Below, piece by piece: positions 46,968 to 57,559 of a stretch of DNA of 64,000 nt (within the stretch, counting starts at the first letter, position 1; each line of letters begins with the position of its first letter). Source of the stretch: Miscanthus floridulus. Its lineage: Eukaryota; Streptophyta; Magnoliopsida; Poales; Poaceae. Both the position numbers and the translations under genes were made by a program. The stretch is from assembly GCF_019320115.1 (NCBI RefSeq), contig NC_089584.1, forward strand, positions 56,354,852 through 56,418,851. Reading direction: 5' to 3'. The notes under the pieces are model-generated. The model saw only the letters and a list, made by a program, of their open reading frames with translations. It searched no databases and was not told where the DNA came from.

Positions 46968-47717
46968 CCTTGATCCAGTTTGAATCTCCCAAGGAAGGAC
47001 TGCATTATGGCCATACACAAGTTCATAAGGTGATGTTTTAATCGATCCATGATAGGCCATCCTATATGCCCATAATGCCTCATTAAGCGTTCAATACCAC
47101 TTCCTTGGCTACTCTTTGATCTTTTTCTTGATTAGCATAATCATAATTTGATTAGACACGTCTGCCTAGCCATCAGCCTGAGCATAGTAAGGAGAAGAAT
47201 TGAATAACTTAATTCCCATACTGGCAGCAAAATCTCTGAGCTCTTCTGACGTGAACATTGTCCCCTTATCAGTAGTAATAGTTTGAGGAATCCCAAAATG
47301 ATATACAATATGTTCCTTGACAAAATCAACCATGTTCTTTGAGGTTACCATCTTCAAAGGAATGGCCTCAACCCACTTAGTGAAGTAATCTGTTGCTACC
47401 AATATGAACTTATGTCCTTTACTTGAAGGTGGAAAGATATGACCAATTAAATTAATTCCCCAACCTCAAAACGGCTATGGTTTGATTATTGGATTCATAG
47501 CCGATGTAGGAGATTACTGAATATTACCAAAACATTGACAATCTTGACACCCCTTATAATATTCAAAACAATCTTCTAGTATTGTTGGCCAGAAATATCT
47601 CGTCCTACGAATAACCCATTTCATTTTATGATTCAATTGATGGGCTCCACATATCCCTTCATATACTTCACCCATCAACACTTTAGCCTCTTCTTGATTT
47701 AAGCATTTAAGTAACAC
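46968..47717 (-). pseudogene. T1 integrase core, Tat lineage
   Basis: Frame 47514-47717 holds the zinc domain (GICGAHQLNHKMKW and CQDCQCF) and frame 47166-47402 the catalytic core (VATDYFTKWVEA, TTDKGTMFTSEE, SSPYYAQADG). A TAG follows at 47166-47168. The position that normally carries the catalytic glutamate just after reads ADV, so aspartate replaces glutamate. Between the two frames a stop near 47403 and a shift separate the domains. The core then runs to the solo LTR insertion at 46967. Confidence 0.85.
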
Positions 47718-47905
47718 CCCATTGACTGTCTTTTAATATAGCTGATCATCTAGTAAAACATACTTAGTCGATTTATACCTTAGTTTCCTGGTAACCTTCT
47801 GTGATGGATTCTTAAGGTGATTGGCTATTTCAACTCTGCAATCATTAGTCAAGGTTTCACTACTTGAGATCTCTTGAAACACTTGATAACATGATGCACT
47901 TTTAG

Positions 47906-48300
47906 CTAACCAATTAGCCTCTTGATTCTATGCTCTTGGAATATGCTAAAGAGAAATATGAGGAAACTCCTTAAGTAACCTTTGGCATTCATCATAGTAA
48001 CCCTTAGAATATCATCTTTACATTCATATAGGCTAATCAACTGATTAATAATTAACTGTGAATCTCCAAATACTTCAATTGACTTGGCCTTTACTTCATG
48101 AAGAAGTTGAAGCCCCTTAAGAATAGCTTCATATTCTGCTTGATTGTTGGTAGTCATTGGTTTAGTCAATAAAGCAAACTCAAAACTTGCCCCCCCAAGG
48201 TGAAATAATAACAATGCCAATGCCACCACCTTTCTTGCACGATGATCCATCAAAGAATAATGTCCAAGGTATCGGCTCTACATAGCCAATACTTGACTTA
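47906..48300 (-). pseudogene. T1 second (archaeal-type) RNase H
   Basis: The domain starts with WTLFFDGSS and continues with NNQAEYEAILKGLQLL and EVFGDSQLIINQL, the D-E-D pattern of the additional RNase H found downstream of the ordinary one in Tat-lineage elements. A run of seven C at 48190-48196 shifts the frame between the two halves (ISPWGGKF ends one frame; EFALLTKPM continues in the next). The presence of two RNase H domains is the main basis for calling T1 Tat lineage. Confidence 0.85.
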
Positions 48301-48800
48301 TAATGCTGGGTGATAAAATCGGCTATTACTTGCTCCTTGACTGCTTTAGCTAATTCGTACTTCAAGTCAAATTCCGACAATGCAAGAATCCACTTCCCCA
48401 TTCTCCCATTTAATATCGGCATTGATAGCATGTGTTTGATCACATCAGCCTTAGAAACAACTGTATACTCAGCCGATAACAAGTAATGTTGCAACTTCAT
48501 GCAAGAGAAATATAAGCACAAGCATAACTTTTCAATAGGAGAATATCTTGTTTCTAGATCCAAAATCCTTCTACTTAGATAGAAAACCACTCGTTCTTTT
48601 CCATCAAACTCTTGCATTAAGGCCGATCCAATTGTTTGGTTATCGGCCAACACGTACAACTTAAAAGGCTTACCATACTGAAGAGGGACCAGCACGGGTG
48701 GACATTTCATATATTCTTTTATCTCCTCAAACGCCTTTTGTTGTACGTCGCCCCATTTACATTCTTGATCATTTTCAAATTCAACAAAGGAAAAAATCAC
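48300..48800 (-). pseudogene. T1 first RNase H (Ty3/gypsy type)
   Basis: The frame 48180-48800 starts in the RT/RNase H linker (KAFEEIKEYM, PPVLVPL) and holds LYVLADNQTIGSALMQE, VFYLSRRI, ETRYSPIEK and LSAEYTVVSKAD, as in gypsy RNase H. It is open throughout. A one-base shift near 48780 separates it from the RT thumb. Confidence 0.85.
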
Positions 48801-49705
48801 AGCACCTTTTTTGACAAATTTGAAATAAACCTCCTGATAAAATTAATCTTTCCAAGCAAAGACTGTAACTCTATTTTAGTAGTTGGGGGCACTGCCTCGT
48901 TGATTGCTTTTATACTTTTTTGACCAATTTTGATTCCTCTCTCGTGGACCAAAAATCCCAAAAATTGTCCAGCTAACACTCCAAAGGCACACTTATTGGG
49001 ATTCATCTTTAAACCATGTTTTCTTGTGCACTCCAAAGTCTCCTACAAATTAGCTAGATGTTCCTTGTACCCTTTAGATTTTACCATCACATCATCAATG
49101 TAGATTTCAACAATCCTACCTATCAACTCATGAAAAATATAATTCATCGCCCTCTGATAAGTTGCACCAGCATTCTTCAAACCAAAGGTCATCAGAACCC
49201 ATTCAAATAGACTGATTGCGCTAGGGCACCTAAAAGCTATTTTTGCTATGTCTTCCTCAGCCATAAAATTTTGATTATATCCTACATTGATGTCCATAAA
49301 ACTAATAACCTTGTGCCTGGCTGCTGTATCTACCAACATATTGGCTATTTGCATCGGATAACCATCCATGGGTGTAGCCTTGTTTAGATCTCTAAAATCG
49401 ATGCAAACTCTTAACTTCCCATTTTTCTTATACACAGGAACAACACTCGATATCCACTCTGCATATCGTCATGGTTGGATAAATTTCACTTCTAGTAGTC
49501 TTTCTGTCTCCTTTTTTATATCATTAAGAATATTTGGGTTAAATCTCCTTAGTGCTTGTTTAAATGGCCGATATCCAGGTTTAATTGGCAACCAATGTTC
49601 AATAATTGATTGATCTAGACTAGGCATCTCATAATATTCCCAAGCAAAACAATCTTTAAATTCTTTTAATAAATCAATCAACTCTTGCTTACACTCAGGA
49701 TCCAA
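48797..49705 (-). pseudogene. T1 reverse transcriptase
   Basis: Three frames give one RT. Frame 49469-49705 is the N-terminal part (IIEHWLPIKPGYRPFKQ), ending at TGA. Frame 49043-49435 holds fingers and palm (GKLRVCIDFRDLNKATP, and the catalytic YIDD at 49093-49104), ending at TAG. Frame 48797-49036 is the thumb (LKMNPNKCAFGV, LGKINFIRRFISN). The YIDD box is intact. Stops and a shift make it non-functional as one polyprotein. Confidence 0.9.
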
Positions 49706-50013
49706 CTTAGCACTTATATATGTTGGCCTCGGCCTATCTCTAGGACCAATATCTATCTCTAATTCATCGATCGACGTAAAGCCATGTTATAGTTTACCAT
49801 CTGTACCATCTATTGGATTATCCATTAAAACAAACTCTCAGAGCCAACTACTTGGATCGGCTGTTGGCTTTCATCATTGATCTTAATGAAGCCTCCTTCC
49901 CATAGCTTGCTAGAAAAACACTCAAAGTCTTCTAGTTCCCAATACATTGGATCAGCTGTTGCTATACTCATAGAATCATCAACATGAACAAGCTCAACAT
50001 CATCTCCATGCCA

Positions 50014-50406
50014 CTAAATCAAGCATTGATGCATAGTCAATGGTACACAACAATTTGCATGAATCCAATCATGACCAAGGAGTAAACTATATGAACCTTT
50101 TCCATCAAGGACGAAGAATGTGGTGAGTAAAGTCTTACTTCCAATTGTTAATTCAACGTTTATTGCCCCCTTGGTCTTGGATGCATTACCTCTAAAATCC
50201 TTAAGCATCATGTCAGTCTCAATCAAATCTCCTGGTCCCTTGCTAAGCTTGCAAAAAGTAGTATAAGGCATAGGATTAATAGAAGCACCTCCATCCACCA
50301 ACATTTTGTTCATTGGCTTCCCATCAATGAAACCTTTTATATATAAAGCATTTAAGTGCCGATGCTTGACTGGCTTATCGAATATAGCTTGTTGTATAAC
50401 TATCAA
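50014..50406 (-). pseudogene. T1 aspartic protease
   Basis: The frame holds LYIKGFIDGKPMNKMLVDGGASIN with the active site VDGGAS near 50290-50310, then TELTIG-like VELTIGSKTL and the C-terminal LLLGHDWIHANC. It is open over 130 codons. Between it and the RT (49706-50013) the frame continues with stops. It would cut the polyprotein; the linked frames are broken. Confidence 0.85.
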
Positions 50407-50720
50407 CTTGGCAACTATCTCCTCATACTCTGATTCATCAAAATCTAATAGACTTCTTGGTCTACTGGAGCTCTAAATTCTAACCACAACAGAAAAGCCA
50501 TTTGAATATTAGCCAATGGTTGACCCCTATCAGCTGTTTGATTAGCACGCCACACTTGAGCTCTACTAGATGCTTGAGCCTATTCTAGCTCTCTATTCCT
50601 TAGGCATTGTACCCTTCTTTTTTTACTTCTTGTCAAACCTCCTAGACACCATTGCGCTTCCTGCCAAACATACTCTTCCTCATTACCTTCTTCATAATCA
50701 GCCTAGTTTTGATCAACAAC

Positions 50721-51044
50721 TCACTTCCCAAGCCAATCATGAACACTTCTATTTTTTAAGCGTTGATCCATATTATTATGATGATACTCATCTCGAGCAT
50801 GGATAGATTGGCGGTTGGCTTGAGATTGCCTAAACTCCCAATATTGCTCACTACACTCTAGACAATTATTTCTAGTAGGCAATTTCAAACCTTCATTCCA
50901 ACAATGTATAAAGAAAGGACAATGCCAATGTGATTTAGCTTGCTTTCTTTCATACCTCTCTTCTTCTTGTTGACACTGGTATTCTTTCTCTTCTAACAAA
51001 CACTGATAATCCTTTTCCTTCTGCCATTGCCATTTATTCAACAA
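50721..51044 (-). pseudogene. T1 gag C-terminal zinc-finger-like segment
   Basis: The frame has a glutamine- and glutamate-rich run (EEKEYQCQQEEERYERKQAK) followed by HWHCPFFIHCWNEGLKLP and NNCLECSEQYWEFRQ. The C-P-x3-H-C then C-x2-C arrangement is typical of Tat gag C-termini as I recall them and takes the place of a CCHC knuckle. It is separated from the gag core by about 0.8 kb of decayed coding sequence. Confidence 0.65.
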
Positions 51045-51639
51045 AATTCAAGATGTGACACGCGTCCTTATCGCCCCGTTCCTTGACGTCTCTCCCTACT
51101 CATATCGGCTCTTCTATTGGTCATGGCACCTCTTAATTTCTCTATATTCATCAATCGATATTTGCATCTTTGGATCGACTATTCTAGTTTCTTTGGAACT
51201 AGTTATGTTAGGACTTTAGTCTTCCCTTTGAGAAACTTAGCATCAACCATGTTCTGATCTCTTAGGAAAGGATTATCATCAACTTTCATCTTCCGAGGTG
51301 CATCAAATTTAAGCTTTTCTTGCTGAATAGCCCTCTATATATGTTGCCAGAAAATTCTGAACTCATTAGTAGAATGAGAAGTAGCATTATTAAATTTGTA
51401 GAACTTCTTATTCTTCAACTGACTAGGAGGTAACATAACATGATTGATGGACAATTTGATCTGTCCTCTATCAAGCAAGAAATCGAAGAGCTTGTTCGAT
51501 TTTGTGACGTCGAAATCATAGCTCTCTTCAACCCCTTTTCCCTAAGGATTTGGCACCATCACTATCTTCTTACCCGAATTTCATTTGGCCATAGCAATCT
51601 CTTCTTCTTCATCGTCCTCATCGCCATCATCAACTAAAT

Positions 51640-53145
51640 ATGGATTTTAAGCTTTAGCAATTGTAGTATTTTTCTGGAATCGGGTATCTCTATGCATATT
51701 CTGGAATTGGCTATTGAGTGCTGCCACCCGTTGAGCCAACTGACCTAAATTATCATACTCTCGCCCAAGCAACTTCTCTCTTTACATTGGCAACATTCCT
51801 TGAATGGCCAAAGTAGATAGCTGATCATCAGTCAGATTCAATGAAAAGCACAAATTCTTGGTTTCTCAGAACCTCTAAAGAAACTCGGCACCCGATTCAT
51901 TAGTTCTTTGCCTTATGGTCGTCAAATCTATGATTTTCTTTTCTCTTGTCCTAGTATAGAAATATGTATGAAACTTCTTCTCTAGGTCAATCCAATTGGC
52001 AATGGAATTAACTAGTAACGATGAAAACCAGGTGAAAGCTGGTCCTGATAGGGATAGGGAGAAGAAATGAACTCGATGAGCTTCTTCAATGGATGCTTTG
52101 CCCAACTGTATAAGATACCGACTGACATGTTCTATTGGGCTCATGCTATCTTGGCTAGTGAACTTAGCAAATTCTAGGAGCCTATAATTTATAGGAAGAG
52201 CAACCAAATCATACCTCTCTGAATATGGACATTTGTACGAAAAGGTCTGCCCTTTTGGTTTTAAACCAAATTGATTCTTCATCATTTTGGTTACTCTAAG
52301 CAACAACTCATCAACATTTGAGTCTAGATTTCTCTGTAGCTGCTGACCCATCTGCGGATTAAAATTTTGGATACCTTGATACCCCGGATTTGAAACCATA
52401 TGAAGGGTATTGTAATCTGTTCCATAATGATATCCTTGTGGAATCTCTATCTGTTGGGTTCTTTACTGATTTGCTGCTTGAAGTCTATGGTTGGAAATGT
52501 TAGGATCTGTATCTCTACGAATCCTTTGAACTGATGGTGCTATTTTTTGAGCTGATGATGGTATTTGGCCAAATCTACCCAAATTAACCATTTGATTCTG
52601 AACTTGCCCCATCGGCTATTGCACATACTACACTGATGATCCAGGATTATTTTGTATTGGATTAGTAGTGGTACCTTGAACTTGCTCAAATGAGCTCTAA
52701 ATTGCCTGGACATCATCATTACCAGTTAGTGCTGCTTCTTGATGGATAGTACCAGCTTGATTAGTCTCCTGAGTCGACAGATGTGGAATATTATAATAAG
52801 CCGGTCCAACCTGATCAATTGGACATCCATGAACACCTCTTTCATGGTATTGTGGAATGTGTTCAAGAAAGTTGTATTATGGTTCAACATGGCATCATGA
52901 ACAGATTTGTTTATAGCATCTACGAAGAAACTCTTATCATCAGCTTCATTAGTATCAGACTACCCATGCAACAAAACTCTTGGTAGTGGATATTTCTGAA
53001 CAACTTTATTAGGACATGTCTTGGTGTAGGACAACAAACACTGGTTCTGAAATTCTTCTATAGCTTTACTGATGACATCTTTATCCTCATCAGGTAGGTC
53101 TTCATAAGGCACCATAAGAATGTCCTTGTTGTTGTTAGTTGCCAT
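51640..53145 (-). pseudogene. T1 gag N-terminus and core
   Basis: The start ATG at 53143-53145 lies 11 bp from the PBS and gives MATNNNKDILMVPYEDLPDE; it reads 61 codons to a TAG at 52960-52962. The frame 51875-52399 holds the gag core (SMSPIEHVSRYLIQLG, GPAFTWFSSL, FHTYFYTRTREKK, TTIRQRTNESGAEFL). Several stops lie between, some at codons that are probably ancestral glutamines. The protein would form the particle; this copy is dead. Confidence 0.8.
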
Positions 53146-53156
53146 GATGATTGTGG

Positions 53157-53175
53157 GGTCCCATCGAGCGTGCCA
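53157..53175 (-). promoter_or_regulatory. Probable primer-binding site of T1
   Basis: The minus strand reads TGGCACGCTCGATGGGACC immediately inside the 5' LTR. A TGG start and the position fit a PBS. I cannot name the tRNA with confidence. Confidence 0.6.
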
Positions 53176-54522
53176 AAATGCATGTGGAGCAGCCGCGCTG
53201 GGTGGACACGCAGCAAGCCAGAATGATCTATAGATCTGCCTGGCTTCAACGCAGGACCAGTCAATCCTATGAATTCCTAAGGGCGTGCTAGTTAATTTGA
53301 CCTGTAATTGACAAGGAGAGAAAGTTTATCAGTAATTTAGGGTGGAACATGCTGGTTTTGCCCAGACAGTTCGAAGTGTGCCACTTTGGGAGCAGCCAGG
53401 TGGGAAAATCGACTAATATAGCCAATACGAGAAGAAATCGACTGTTAAAGACTATAACGCTCGTGGGTCATGATTGATTGAATACAATGCACCTAGTTTT
53501 AATGATCCTTTCCCTTAAGCTATTAACATGTATGCATCAAAGATACATCACTGGCTAAATTAGATTTGATCAATATGTGGTGTAGAGCCAATAAATCCGA
53601 TGAAAAGGGATATGCCACGCAAACAATCGACTGTTTGATATCGATAGACCTACGAACCGTCTAGATCTAATCTATTACCAGCAACAGTGAGGTTCAACCG
53701 GATCGATGCAGCTATGATGATGATGATAGTCTAGAACCAAAAAATCCATAGAACAAACTATACTTCAACAGATTCATGAAAGCGTGCCATATCTATGAAA
53801 GTGTAGGCGAATCGGCTAAAATAGCCGATTTAGGTAGAAAAGGTATTACAACATGTGAATAATCAACTTTTTAATATGGATAGATCTATAAACTCATCAA
53901 ATCTAACTTGTTATGCTTAACAGTGGGGTTCGACCAGATTGATGGTAGCCATGATAAAGATAATAGATCAAACCTTTAAAATAAATAGACTTATTCACAT
54001 TTAACAGAATCATGAAGACACACTATAAGCATTAAAGTGCTGGCAATCGGCTATTTAGCCAATGCAGGCATAGCAAATAGCCAAGGTCATGCCTGGTCAA
54101 AAGCAAATCTACCAACTAGCATACTCCAATCTAAAATGCTAATACTAGGGATCGATTGGACCGTTATAGCCATAATAGTGAGCTATAGACCAGATTTAAC
54201 TAGCTAGTAAACCTTCTCAAGATCAGACATGCCTTAGCCGCGTACTATGCACAATTAAGATCGAAGTAGAACGGTCGATAAAACATAATCCATCATTTAA
54301 AGTAAGAACCATTGCAATGTGACAAAATAAACGATGGACTAAAAGGATGTGACACTAATCTAGATTGATCTCGATCGGGTAGGTTGATAATGCTGAAACT
54401 AATGACAACAAGAATATCAGTAAGATTGGTAACTTAATCTACCCAAAGGATGCCACCCTTAGGTAGAGCCATTAACTTGACCTTAATCTGATTTGAGCAG
54501 TGGAGGTCAAACTTAACCGATG
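53176..54522 (-). mobile_element. 5' LTR of T1, cut by T2
   Basis: It aligns with 39545-40890 of the 3' LTR in order. On the PBS side the last 12 bases of the normal terminus are missing. On the right it stops at CCGATG, exactly where the LTR of T2 starts with TGTCGG. About 570 bp of the LTR are absent and should lie beyond T2. Confidence 0.85.
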
Positions 54523-56404
54523 TGTCGGCATAAAAACATGTCGATGCGCCTAGCACACAGCAAGCCAGAAGCATCTACTTGATAGAGCAAGGCTGGAGAT
54601 CCGCCTGGCACCAATGCAGGGCTAGCCGATCCTACGAATTCCTCCCAAGGCGTGCCAGTCAATTTGACCTACAATTGATAAGGAGAGAAAGTTTATTAGT
54701 AATTTAAGGCTAAACATGCCGATTTTGCCCAAACAGTTCCAAGTGTGCCGCTTCGAGAGGAGCTAGACGAGAAAATTGACTAAATAGCCGATATGCGAAG
54801 AAATCGTCTGTTACGGATTGTAAAGCTTGTGGGTAGCGATTGATTTTATATTAACAATTACAATGCACATAGATGTAAGTAAAATCATTAGCTAGGTAGA
54901 TATTACTAGTGTAAAGCATTGAGCCGATGAATCTAACGAGAAAGGATATAACATACGAACAAATTGACTGTCTAGTACAAATGGATCTATAAATGCTCTG
55001 AATCTAATCTGTTACCATCAACAGTGAGGTTCGACTGGATTGATGGTAGCTATGATGATAATAACAAACTAAAATCAAAGAATCCGTAAAACCATCTATA
55101 CATTGACAGGCTTTCTGAAAAACATGTTATATGTGAGAAAGCTCGAGCGAATCGGCTGAAATAGCTGATTCAGGTGAAAAAGGACTACAACATGTGAATA
55201 ATCAACTATTTAACATGGACAAATCTATGAACTCATTAGATTTAACCTGCTATCTCTAACAGTGGGGTTCAACTGGATTAATGGCAGCCATGATAAAGAC
55301 AACAAATCAAACCTTTAAAGTAAATAGATCTATCCACATTTAATAGAATCATGGAGACACATTGTAGGCATTAAAGCATAAGTGATCGGCTATTTAGCTG
55401 ATGCAGGCATAACAAACAGCCAAGGTCATGCCTGATCGAGAACAAATCTACCGACTAGCATCCTTCAATCTAAAGTGCCATCAGTGGAGATCAACTGAAT
55501 CATTACAGCCATAATAGCGAACTATGGACTGGATTTAACTAGCCTTAATCGCGTACTATGCATGATCAAGATCGAAGTAGAACAACCGATGAAACATAGC
55601 CCATTGCTCAAAGTAAGAAGCATCATATTGTAACAAAGCAAACAACGGACTAAAAGGATATGAGGCTGATCTAGATTGATCTTGACCGAGCGGTTGATGT
55701 TGCTGAAAACTAATAACAATAAGAACATCAGCAAGATCGGTAACTTAATGAATCTATCCGAAGGATGCCACCCTTAGGTAGAGCCGATAACTTGACCTTA
55801 ATCTAATTCGAGCAGTGGAGGTCGAACTTAACCGATGCAGCCATACCTGAACTAGGTAAAGCTTATGCTAGAGCTCATAGTGGAGGTCGAACTTAATCGA
55901 TGCAGCCTTACAAACCAAAGCATAAGCTATGACGGTACTTATAGACAAGCCAGAGGTCGGCTGAACCAATGCAGCCCTTCTTGTTGAAGAACTCGCCGAG
56001 ATCTACACTAGTCCTACTCCTAAGGGCTGGTGTAAAGCCAAAAAAGTAATTTGTATTAATTGATTGATGATCTTTTACAATAGCCGGGATCTAATATTTA
56101 TACCCAGAGCCTAAGCATGAATCCTACTTAAGTATGATTCATTACAATCTTTAGTATAAAAGAAAACATACCTAACTTAAGATAACTTGGACCCTAATCA
56201 TTCCCTTTTTGTAGAGTCCGACATGTATTTCCTGACGCCAACCGTAGCTCATTGTCGTCATCTGCTAACGTCATTCGAAGAGAGCTGATTCTAGTGCCGC
56301 ATCTGAATCAGCTGATATCAACCCTTATGCAATCGATTCCTTAATCACATAATCTTGGAAGCTTTGAGTTCCTACGTTCTTCTTACTAAATTTTGGTGTA
56401 AACA
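54523..56404 (-). mobile_element. 3' LTR of Tat element T2
   Basis: It runs from TGTCGGCATAAAAAC to GGTGTAAACA, 1.88 kb, and aligns with the T1 LTRs with many substitutions. A PPT follows at 56405-56420 (minus AATTGGGGGGCATG), so this is the 3' LTR and the body of T2 continues to the right. Confidence 0.9.
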
Positions 56405-56608
56405 CATGCCCCCCAATTTTGGGATAAAAGTAACTTTATTCCAAAATTACCACATCTGTACCCCCGATAGGCCCATAGTCATGAGTAGAGAATCTTGATT
56501 AGGGGCCTACTATCTATCACCGTTCTTGCCTGCTTATGAGCCCATGCTTCAAAGCATCATGAGAACACCATTGTTTTACTGGTGCTTGGATCCATCATTC
56601 TAGATCGA

Positions 56609-57559
56609 CTATAAATGTCTATCCAACTCTAGCGAGAGCAACTCAACAACTCAGTTATGTTTCTCTTTTGCTTGCTTCCTCGAGTGCCTTTGGCTCCGCC
56701 AGACCCTCCATGGTCTAATTTCTTGCTATGAGGGTCTTGAGTGGTTAGAAGAATTCTTGTGCATAGGGTGATTGTGTCGCTCGTTTTAGTTCCTTATCAA
56801 GCAAGTGGATCAGCCACTATGGTTAGAAGAACTCTTGTGACATCACTTGAGTTTTCTCACCATGATTGTAGAGCTATTCTAGTGTTTGCAAGGGCTAAAA
56901 CTTGTGGTCACCTTTCCCTTGTTCACCTTGTCAAATGCTCATTGGGGAAACCACAGACTTCATTCCCACGGTTTCCTAGCCACCAAGAAATGGGCATCTT
57001 TTAGCAGGCGGCTCTCTTTCCCATTGTTTCCTAGCCACCGAGGAGTCAGTTGGATACATGGGTATCTTTAAAGAAGGCAACCTTTTCTCTTCCCTGATGC
57101 ACTTCTATCAGTGGGCCAATATGGCTTGGTCCATGATGACCTTTGGCCTTGTGGGGATTCGGACTCCCTTCAATCCAAAGAAGTTTTAGCGGGTTGATCG
57201 TAGGTAATGTAAACCTTTTGGTATCTTGTAATTATGGGAAGCAATAATCCTGAATCCTCTGTTTCTTCGTGACCCATCCCCTAAATTTCCAGAGTGTCAA
57301 TCCGTTTCCATAACTGACTTTAATTCCATAACCCCGACGAAGCCTATCTTCTCACCTCCCAGGCTATATATATGGGCCATGGTTGTGGATCAAAAAACAA
57401 CCTACTTCATCCCAAACCTTCCATGTCTTTGGTTTGATTTTGCTTTCCCATAGGCTCAAAGGCATGAAGGACGGCAAGAGGTCTGCTGAAGAGGCCTTTG
57501 ACGGGTCTATATCACCATGCTAGCGTCTTCATCATTAAGAGGATGCAACCCATGGTCTT
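56609..57559 (+). pseudogene. T2 antisense gene, 5' part
   Basis: This is collinear with 41659-42520 of T1: the TATA-like CTATAAATG at 56609-56617, the GAGCAAC..CAACTCAGTTATG block, and a second TATA-like CTATATATATGG near 57363. It is cut by the solo LTR at 57560 and resumes at 62462. Frames at 56741-57071 are short and not clearly coding. Confidence 0.5.
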
